Assembly: GCA_026874595.1 (NCBI GenBank)
Contig: CM049313.1
Coordinates: 41,568,659-41,632,658, forward strand
Length of the DNA: 64,000 nt
Direction of reading: 5' to 3'
Source of the DNA: Sipunculus nudus
Taxonomy: Eukaryota > Annelida > Sipuncula > Golfingiida > Sipunculidae
The notes under the pieces are model-generated. The model worked only from the letters and a program-made list of their open reading frames with translations, did no database searches and had not been told where the DNA came from. Below, in pieces: positions 51,701 to 62,831 of the stretch; the stretch's first letter is position 1; each line of letters starts with the position of its first letter. Both the position numbers and the translations under genes were made by a program.

Positions 51701-54700
51701 GTATGTGACACTGGCAGAAACCATATCAAATGATGTTACTTAATTTTACTTACGATATAGTTTGGGATGGATCAGTTTTGCGTGGCTCTGTTTTAAACAG
51801 AACACTCGATCTGCTGGTGGTTCACTGGTCGATGATGACGCTAAAAAGTATGAACCATCAAGTTGCGTTGTACCACGTGACGGACCCACCCGCCACAAAC
51901 TGCCGCTTCCAACATCGAAAAACTTCTCGGTCAGTTTGCAAGGCTGCACCATGTCAATACTGACACACCGGAACTGACTCCGCACTATGTTACCAGGGTC
52001 CGCATCCATCTCGTGTGTCATTCCGACGTCACCGACAGCAACAAAACCTGTCAATCAAAAATGCTATTGCTACAAAAGACACTTCAAGGAAGATACATTA
52101 TGAATGATTTGATATATTATATACCTGAGATGAAAAAAAGAGACATAAAAAAAATTGATACTTAAAGTTACATAATCAATTGAAATGATCCATGTATTAT
52201 TTCACACTTTTAGCTCATTTTGGCTGAATATAGCATTCCTTACAAACCATCCTGGTATATGGGCATTTTTAAATTCAATGTTACCTGTTGTTATGGTTCA
52301 GTGAGTGAGTAAACACAACACGTGTGTCCGTTAAAACATAACAGGACAGCCTGAACCGAGGTCTTACCTTGAGTATGACAGACATATCACAGACAAGAAG
52401 AGGACAAGCAGAAGTTTGTTTAAAGTTTGAAAAAAAAGATTTATGAAGTGGCATGGTACGGCCACGAGATAGTGTATTTAATATAATTGGTATGAGAATA
52501 GGACACTTTCCAGGAAAACCCGCAATTGATCAAAATGAAAATTAATGGAAGAATGACGTAAAACGTCCATCATTGCCCTGCTGATCATCCTAGATTTACA
52601 CAGACATAAAGCGTAAGTGGAACAATGACGTTAAACGTCCATCAACACCATGGTGTTCACAATATATTTACAAAACAATAAACAATTGCCGGAACCATGG
52701 CGTAAATTTCAATCACTGCCCTGCCGATCACGCTTGAATTACACAGATATAAAAGAAAAAAATTGGAACCCTGACGTTAAACGTCCATCAGTACCCTGCT
52801 GATCACGCTGAATTTACACAGACATAAAAATAGGTGGAACAATTACATTAAACGTCCATCAATTCCATGCTGATCACGCTGAATTTACACAGACATAAAA
52901 ATAAGTGGAAGCTTGACGTTAAACGTCCATAAGTACCCAGCTGTTCACGCTACACTTACACAGACATAAAACAATAAGTGGAACAATGACGTTAAACGTC
53001 CATCAATACCCTGCTGATCACGCTATAATTACAGATACATAAAACATAAGTGGAACAGAGACGTTAAACTTCCATTAATACCCTGATGTTCGTGCGAGTT
53101 TTACACAGGTAAAAAAACTAGATGTGGTTGGACAATGGTCCTCAGAGGGCCCCGCATTTCTCTAAATGCAGGACTAGTTACATGTTGGTAAAATGTTTAG
53201 GTTAGTTGAAAAATATGATTAACAGAAATAGGTTTTTATCTTTATGCATATGGAAAAAAAAATCCTACTTGTTCAAATAATATTAAAGAAGATATGTCTG
53301 AAATAATGTGTGCAATAGAAATCACCCATTTCACTTATTATTACCCATATTTGATTCTGAGCAAGTCTGTATTTCAATAGGTCAGAAGCCCCCATATAGG
53401 CACCAACGACCCCTGTGAATTTGAGAAAGATCTTGTTGAGATATCGGTCATACAGGTCTGTAAATTTGAGAAAGATGAAATATGTTGTTGTTGAGTTATC
53501 GAGCACAAAAGAAAATCAGCGATTGGGCTATGGCGTCCATATTGGGATACCGGCAGGTCTGTAATTCAATGGGTCTGGAGCCCTTATATGTGTCAATCAT
53601 TCCTGTGAATTTGGGAAAGCTGAAGTATGTTGTTGTTGAGTTATCGAGCACAAAAGGAAATCAGCGATTCGGCTGTGGCGGCCTTACTGGAATTCCGACA
53701 GGTCTGTACTTCAATAAGTCTGGAGCCCTCATTTGTATGAATCTTCCCTGTGAATTTGGGAAAGCTGAAGTATGTTATTTAGTTATCAAGGCGAAAGAAA
53801 ACCAGCAATTTGGCTGTGGCAGCCATATTGTAATTACGACAGGACTGTAATTCAACAGATCTAGAGCCCTAATATGTACCAATCATCCCTGTGAATTTGA
53901 GAAAGCTGAAGTATGTTGTTTAGTTATCGAGGCGAAAGAAAACTAGCAATTTGGCTGTGGCAGCCATATTGTAATTACGACAGGACTGTAATTCAACAGA
54001 TCTAGAGCCCTAACATGTACCAATCATCCCTGTGAATTTGAGAAAGCTGAAGCATGTTGTTGTCGAGTTATCGAGCACAAAAGAAAATCAGCGATTGAGC
54101 TATGGCGTCCAAATTTGGATTGCGGTAGGTCTGTTTTTAAAAAAGTCTGGAGCCTCCATATGTGTCAAGTATCCCTGTGAATTTGGGAAGGCTTAAGTAT
54201 GTTGTCGAGTTATCGCGCGCGAAAGTGTGTGTCACTGACGGAAGGACGGACTGATAAGGTGTTCCCTAATTAGGGAAACCATAACAAACTGCTGTTCATC
54301 CTGGGTAAATACAAACATAACAAGTAAATTCAAGCAATTAACGTCCTTTCATAGTATGCTGATCCCGTTAGATTTACACTGATATTAACAATAAGTAGAA
54401 CAATAACGTTGACTTGCTGGTCACCCTGGATTTACACAGACATAAAATATTAGAGGAACAATGACGTTAAACTTCCATCAATACCCTGTTGATCACGCTA
54501 TATTTACACAGGCGAAAAATGGATTAATGACGTTAATGACAAATTCAATATATGTATTCAAAAACTTTGAAACAAAAATGTCGGACTTTCAGAGTGTTCA
54601 AAACTGGTTTTGACCTATAAGCAAAATATTCTTCATTGTGACGTATTTTTGGGTTTCCAAAAATTCGAATTCTAAAGGACTAGTGGTTATAATTTGTGCC

Positions 54701-57700
54701 CTGTTAACTAACGGGTGACAAGAATTCAAAGATTTGAATTATTTTCCACAAATCGCTGAAAATGAGAAAAGTTTCTTACCTTTGGGGCAAATTGGATGGT
54801 AAAACTTCATTTTATCATCTGACGTCACCAGCTCCAGGTTCTCAGCCGGGGAGAGTACACCAGAATCGTAAGGCAGCTCGGCAATGAACGATGGCCGCAC
54901 TACAAAATAGCCGTGACAACCCGACTCAGTGGTCAATCTGATAATTGGGCTTAGCCTAACTCTGGCGCCAGTAATCTGGTCTTAATGCCAGAGGGTCGAT
55001 ATGACGCTAACTACAAAATATCGGACACGTAGGCCCAGATAATCTTCCTTCTTATTGAATGACACGAATGCACTTGAGTTTGGGGACTATCAGACAATAG
55101 TTTACGATGCTTTGCTATCACTATCAAAATATTGTACATCAATATTGACCAAAGAAATATATTTTTTTTCTCCGATTTGCCGGGTCCTTTTGAACATTCC
55201 ACATGATAATGTGCTCATGTCAGTGCTCTGTGCAAAAATCTGCAACCGCATTGAGTATACCCGAGCGATATGACTCCAGAAATTGTTGAATCTTGAAAAA
55301 GGTTTCACTCGGCCAGGAGCTAGCGTTTCATTCAGGCAGGAACTAGCGTGTTACTCGGGCAAGAGTTTGCGTTTCACTCGGGCAAGAGTTAACCTTTTTT
55401 AGCATTACTTTATTTACTACATAAGGAAAACCTTTATAATTGTGGAATAGCAGGAGAAATTTTATGAACTAGTGTGTTGATATAACATGTCAACAAAGTT
55501 GTTGTGAGATATATCGCCAATGTTAATTTAAACGTGTAAAAAAAAAAAACGATTTATAGCGGTCATGCATAGTGACTTATCTAAATGATACACCAAATAT
55601 TTAACTGAGATGTTTATGTTTCCCTCCTTCTGTCTGTATAATTTTTTTCTAATTAAACATATCTTGTAAGTGATCATTTTTTGTAATATGATAAGATCCT
55701 GTTCATCTCTGTATAATAAATAGATGATTTAGATAAGTATGTGTCAATACAATTATAAACACTTCAAATCATCCTTACCTATGTATTTGGAGATTAACTG
55801 TATCTTCCATAATCTAAAGTTCGCATAAGTTTGTGATAATTACTGTTATGATAATATGCACGCATATATATACCAAGACTGGACCGCCATTACGCAATCT
55901 TTGAAATAAATCCAATGGATGTGGCATTCAAAGTCACGTTTTGATATTTTGCATAAAATTTAAACCTCTAAATTCCATTCATTTGAAAAAAAATGATATA
56001 AAAAACGGTCTGACCCAATCATGGGGCTAATGGATTGTATTATTTGTCATATTATTTTTATGGGATTAAATGGTTGAAAACTAAAAAAATAACTCTGCAC
56101 CGTCACACATACAGATGAGACTAACTCCAATCACAAAAATACCGATAACGTTCTTGCTCTCAGAATTTAAAAAAAAGGTTCAATGCATAAAACAAAGAGA
56201 CCTGTGGGTCACATGTCAGCGCTCAACTGTAACTGATTATGAAAATATTTTTATAGAAACTTAACATATTGAAATCCGGGCACAGCAATTTTGTGTGTAT
56301 ATAATTTTTTGAGAAATTTACAAATATACACCTCTGAAGTTACCTGTGTATTTTTATGGGCTACATAAAATATGTAGGAGCGTAATATGATTACATATTG
56401 CTATATAAGGATTTGTATCAGAACAAACTGACTGTGATATGCATGTAAATTATAAAAAATGGAAGAAAGTGGAGATGAGTCTACCAAATTATAATCATAC
56501 ACATTCAATTTGTTAAATTTATATGAGGGTGTTAAAAATCAAATTTTCCATTTTCAAATTAGAATAAACCAAATTTGATAAGCTTGTTAAAACAAGCCAA
56601 TCTTGTAAACATCACTCTGTGAAACAAATGAAAAATTGTAGCATGAATCATTTTAATTTTCCGACAGGAAAAATTTGAAATGAGCCTAAGCATGTATTGT
56701 TAACTGTATGCAACAGCGACTGTAATTTGGCATGACAGTTTTATACTGCACATGTGTAATATTCCATTTTTAAAACCCTATGTACCTAGTAAAATTTACA
56801 ACGTTAACACACTTGATTGAAAATGAATTGTAAAATTGTTTCATTTATATCTCATTTGCTGAGAGGGCATCTCTGATACAGACGAGTGTGGCACCATTCT
56901 TAAAAACTCTTTTAAACGGTCTTGTTTTCATGCAATTTCTCTTTCAATATCATAGTATTTCTGCAGTCCATGAATAAAGTTGTGAATGCTTTGATAAACA
57001 TTATTAAACCTACAGTCGCACAGGTATAAATATTACAATATTTGCTATTTTTATCTATAATTATTTTATTCTTTAATTCCCAAAATGACTTTATCAATAC
57101 ATTCCACTCATATTGTAGAGGGAATATGTTATATGGTATAACATCATGGAACATTAATAAAATATAAATCCTTATTTTTTTTTATAAAAAGCAAGACATT
57201 AACCTTAGCATAAGAATATTAAAGATGTTCATTGTACTGTATGAGTATGTGAGCTGGGGGTGGGGGGGGGGGGGGGGGGGGTGCAGCTCAGTAAGTCATA
57301 AACCTGGACTCAACGGCATTAGAATTAGAAAAGATCAGTCTGAACCCTTTGAGAGCAAAACCTATTACACAAGTTTCATAAACATGAGAGAATTAAAGAT
57401 TATATCATCTCATATCTGATTGTAACTGAAACTGGAAACAGGTTCCATCTTACTAACACACTTTTTATCAATCTAACCGAGCTGTTGTCGGTACACCAGA
57501 CAGGATATCGTATAGTACATAGTAATTTAAGTGTTTAGTACATGGTAAAATTGTAGTATATGTATTAATTTTGCGTGTTTATACATGTTCGAATTATAGA
57601 ATGAGTATCTATTTAATAAATGTTTATTTTAAAACTGACGAGTGCATATTGATCTTAGTATTAATATACAAGGCAATATTGTAGTGTTTATACTGATTTT

Positions 57701-60700
57701 ATTTATACATTGTAAAATTGTAGAATGCATACCGATTTTAGTATGTTTATGGATAGTAAATTGTAGAGCGTAAACTGATTTTAGTTCGTTTATAAAATTT
57801 TTAGAACATAGGGATCAATGGGACCAAGTTGAGTCCTCCTTTAAAGATCATTCATTAATTCTATTTTCCATTAAAGATGTATGTATTAATAGTATTCAGA
57901 TACATACCCGCATCCGGGATTCCGAGGAGATACTCTGTCTCATCCACTGCTGGAAAACCGATTTTATGATCCCCGTTGGAGTAAACAGGGTCGCTTTGTT
58001 GGAGAGGTCTTAATCCGATGAACTCTGTATCAAACACACAAAAAAAGATCCGTATATATTCACCATTGGTGTTCCTATCGCACCAGTGTTTAGCTAAACG
58101 ATGTATCTACATTTTTTTGCTATATATGAACCAAACGGCAATCTTCAACGATAAAAAATCCTAAATATATTTACATCTTTTGCGGATATTGAAATACGGC
58201 AGGATTTGACACCCAATGAATTTATATATCTATTATATAGGCACATGAGATTGTGCTATTGATATCTTAATATTTTTTATCCCTTTTTCTTCCCAATCGT
58301 ACCTTCTCAAAACCCCTGGAACTGCATGATAAATCATGTTCATTTAAAAAATGTTCAGACATTTAGTAAGAATAATAATTTTTTTTTCTATTGTGGAAAT
58401 GATTGAACATTTCATGCAGATATTTGGTATATACAGAAATATCTTTTTTGAAGCCTTTTCAGAGGGTTCTGGACATTTAAAATATGAAACGTCAAAAAAT
58501 AGGAATTCCTTTATCCTAAGGAGAAACAGACTGAACATTTTTTCTGTGACCTATGACTATACGTACTCAATCAGATAAAAGGGGTAAACATTAGAAAGTA
58601 AAACGTCCATGTTTCAAAATGTTACACATAATATATACCTTAATATCAATATTGCAAATATGAAATACATTTTTGTTTAAACATACACTTAATAATTATC
58701 AAATAAGGAATTAAGGATATATCAACTCTCACGCAGCAGACCTATATTTCCCGGGAACTTTCACGCAAAAGTCCATAAACCTTGAGTCTAGGGGTTGCAA
58801 CAAGAGTTATTATCCGAATAGGTTACAAATGGCTTTCGTCCACTGTTGATTGGTTCCAATCTATTAAACAGTACTTCAAGAACTCTCTGTATACACAGTT
58901 CTCTGGCGTCCGCCCGCCGCTAGCTGGCTCTTACTTCACAAATACACAGTCCATACAACTTCAGACGCCCTCCTTGGTTAAATATAAAAATCCTAGGACC
59001 GATACTCATTATAAACGGAGAATTTGTCACACACTCGGTCTGGTTTAAATCTACACAACATGTCTGGCTGCAAAGACCTCTCGACTGACTCTTTCTTACT
59101 CCGACTGACTTGGCAACACGTCCGGCTTCTCTGACGTCTAGACTTTCTCTTTATTAACCTACTGAGGCGGGGGTGCACCCACTTATATATCGGCACTACA
59201 ACGAAGGTCCCAGCAAAGAAACTACGAGAGGGTTCTCGTTTGTTATACAGACATCTCTATACTTCTCTACATGGACATTACCAGCAAAGCCTCCGAGAAG
59301 CATCCAGCATCGTCCGTGAGCCAATCATAACGAACCTCAGTCTAACAAGTTCCACACTCGGTACATAAACAAATCGATCAACACAACCAATGATAAAGAA
59401 AAAAAACAATATTTTAAATATTTTAAACATCTTATGTTGCTCTCTTTAACATAACCTGACCCGGTTTATACATTTGTGTCAACAGACTACATGCTTACAT
59501 ATAACATTTGCTATGCCAATTCCACCAAACTAACCCAATTTTCATTTATATTTGATGATTATATTTTCCATGACTTTTTGTTATATTATATTTTTATGTG
59601 GAGGTCTACCAAATGTATGATTGTACAGCTAATGTATTAATTAAAACAGAAAATAACATGGTAAGGCATTGAACACTAAAATATAGCAGTACTTACTTGC
59701 TGGGACCATCCCGGCAGTTAATTCTGTAAAGAAAAAAATATAAAAATTTTCATATAATAAAACAATTTCTAGAAATCCGATACAGTGACTCCGGGTAACC
59801 AAAGCAAAAAGGATAGTGCAGCCTTATTGTATATGGGTGCCTCGGATAATGACATAAAGTTATCTAGGCAATTTTGTCAAGAAGTTCAGTCTGGAAATTA
59901 TGAGTGATAGGATTCGCCTTATCAGCTTGAACCAGCCCCGCACGCAGGTACTGATAGTTACTTAGCCTATGTCAGGTAGGGGTTGTCTGGGAAACTTGTT
60001 TCAATAATTGCTATTTTAAATCACACAATAACATGCCGTATGAGAACAATTAATCATGGTTAATGACAGATGAACTGGTATTAATGCAGGGGATGAATTT
60101 GGCACGGAGAAAGGTAAAATCTTTATTCCTCTCAGGACGAAGATATAAGGATGTTGTGGCGAACAGGTTAGAGCGCTTGGCTTGTGACCGCAAGGTAGTG
60201 TGTTCATGTTCCATTCTGACTGCCGTCTGCGCCACCCACGACTCCTTGCCAAAGTCATTACCACAAGGGTGCGCTGTCTCGGCCTAGTAGTGAGTGGTTA
60301 CTGGTTATTGGCGGACGGCAAATGTAGACAGAATAAACTTTATCGCCTGTGATGGCTGCTTTGGTTGTATACTGTACAGGGAGCTATAAGAACGATAAGG
60401 CCAGAAGGACAAGGTGTAAAGTCAGATGAGATTGACATCGTCGGTAATATCAGATTATAAACCTTAACCTTTCTTTTCCGCAAGCAAAAGAGGCCTAAGC
60501 AAATCACTCAACACTATATATGAGCGACAAAGACCAATTGATGAAAGTGCGGCGGTGTCTACTGTGTTCCTCTTTGTCTATGAAACCATAAATATTGAAA
60601 TATCACATTTTCCGACCTATATTATATGTATGACCCATATCAATTATATTGCACCTAAGAGTAACGTTTAAAAAAGGTATTATGCATGGATTTGTTCCAT

Positions 60701-62306
60701 ACCTCGCCCAGATATATAACATTTGATATTAAACGCAGAAACGGAGAAATAGTACCCAAGTCTATCATCGGAATTATAAATATATTCGATTTCCTAAATA
60801 TATACCTTAATCTCTGAACCGCTTGCTAAGAATATCAATTATAAGCCCTCCTTGGAAATCTCGGCCAGGGCAGAACCTTACTTCTGTGGGACGAGACAAT
60901 GTGATATCTGTTTGTCTGAAAAGCTACTTATAGCAACGCCCCCCCCCCCCCCCCGGGATCATTGTTGAACTCAAGAGCTGAAATTCTCTCCAAGTGCCGC
61001 CATCAAAACAAATTCACTTTGAAATGTTTTAAAACCTAGCATTCATACAAATATTCAACGTGACCGCAAAATGTATACAGACCTGGTACGGCACAAAATG
61101 CAGATTTTTGACAATCCCCATTCTCATCTTCCTCCAACCCGATATAATCAGGATTACATCCGATCTTTCCCTGTACAGGCAGATGAATCTCACTAAATTC
61201 CACCCAACCAGCACGACATTCTGAGAAGCCGTCTAACTGAGCCGGCTTTGCTTCCGCCATCATAGCAATCCTTCCACCAATTTTCCGGCAGTTAGCCTTT
61301 CCTATGGCTCCAAAATTGCAAGGAGCGAATTCGTAGGGAACAGGATAAAACACCATACCACCGCCTGTTATATGTAAACATAATTAAACAGTCATTATCT
61401 TGTCGATTTCTGTGATCAAAGAAGGATATTAGAAATTAACCAACATTTGTGAACATGCGCCTAACTTCAAAATAATATCATCGTGTATAGCATTTAAGTA
61501 ACACGAAAACAATTATCTATTCTAGAAATTATCATGAAATAAATAGATTTTTAATATCCTTAAACTTTTTTTCTGTTGCGTTTTTTGTGCTTAATTTTCA
61601 ATCATGGAATTTACCCAGAGGCTTTTCTGCTTTTACCATTGTATCTAATGTGCCTCCATTATGGTCGCCTGATAGCAATGAGTCTTACCTGGAACTGCAC
61701 AGAAAGCAGCGAAGAGTTTGTTTTCTGGGGGAGATCCAAGGTTTGTAATACCAGCTTCACCGCAGTAGGCATCATTTTCTAAATGATCGTGTAGGAGCGG
61801 CGTTCTGGCGGATTTGTCAGACAACCAGCCGTCAATACAGTATTCAAACCCTGCTAGATGGGCGGCCTCCAGGTCCTCTGGAGTCGCTAGCCGGGCTCCG
61901 TTTTCTTTGCATTTTGCTTCAGCGTCGCTGTAGGTTAGTCTGTCAGGAATCACAAACAGACTGGGCCCTGAAACAGTCGGGGAATGTGCGTATAGGTGAA
62001 TTATTTATGAAATATTTAATAGTTTATAGATAGTTAGATCTTGATTATTAAAAGAAGTAATTGGTTATGGGAAGATCAATGTAAGCCGACAATTGAATAA
62101 ATAATTTATAATAAAAAGACCAAACCGAATAATTATTTCAAGGTATTGTTATTTTTTTTAATTTTGAAGTGTCACACACTCTGAAAACTTTCTTTTATTA
62201 TTCAAGCAAGTATGTTTAAGTGAAATATTTTACCAAATATTGAAATCCTACAAGTAGGTTGTAAATGTAATATACAATTAACGTCAAAGAAAAGAGATTA
62301 TTATTA

Positions 62307-62350
<44 letters not shown>

Positions 62351-62793
62351 CAAAAAGTGCCATATGCAGTCCTATGTTACTGTATTTTCAAACTGTATCT
62401 TTATACCTAAAGAATATGATAAGATTTTGACAAAAACGTTCATTACTTACTTATATCAGGTGCTCCATCAGCTGAGGCTGCCGCTGTAAGAAAATAGTGT
62501 CACATAAATTTATAACTGTGACCATATAGTGTGTCATATAATTCTGTAGATGTATCAAAAAGTATGTCATATCATGTCATAGTTAAATCTATAGCTATAA
62601 CCATGCAGTATGGCATGTAAATCTATAACTGTAAGAACACAGTATTCATATAAACCTATAACTATAACATAACTGTATGTCATATAAATCTGTAAATATA
62701 CATTTCACAGTTAATCTATAAATGTAAAAAAAATCTATGTCATATATATTTAAAAATGAAAATGTTACCATACAGTATGTCATATTATGTCAC

Positions 62794-62831
<38 letters not shown>

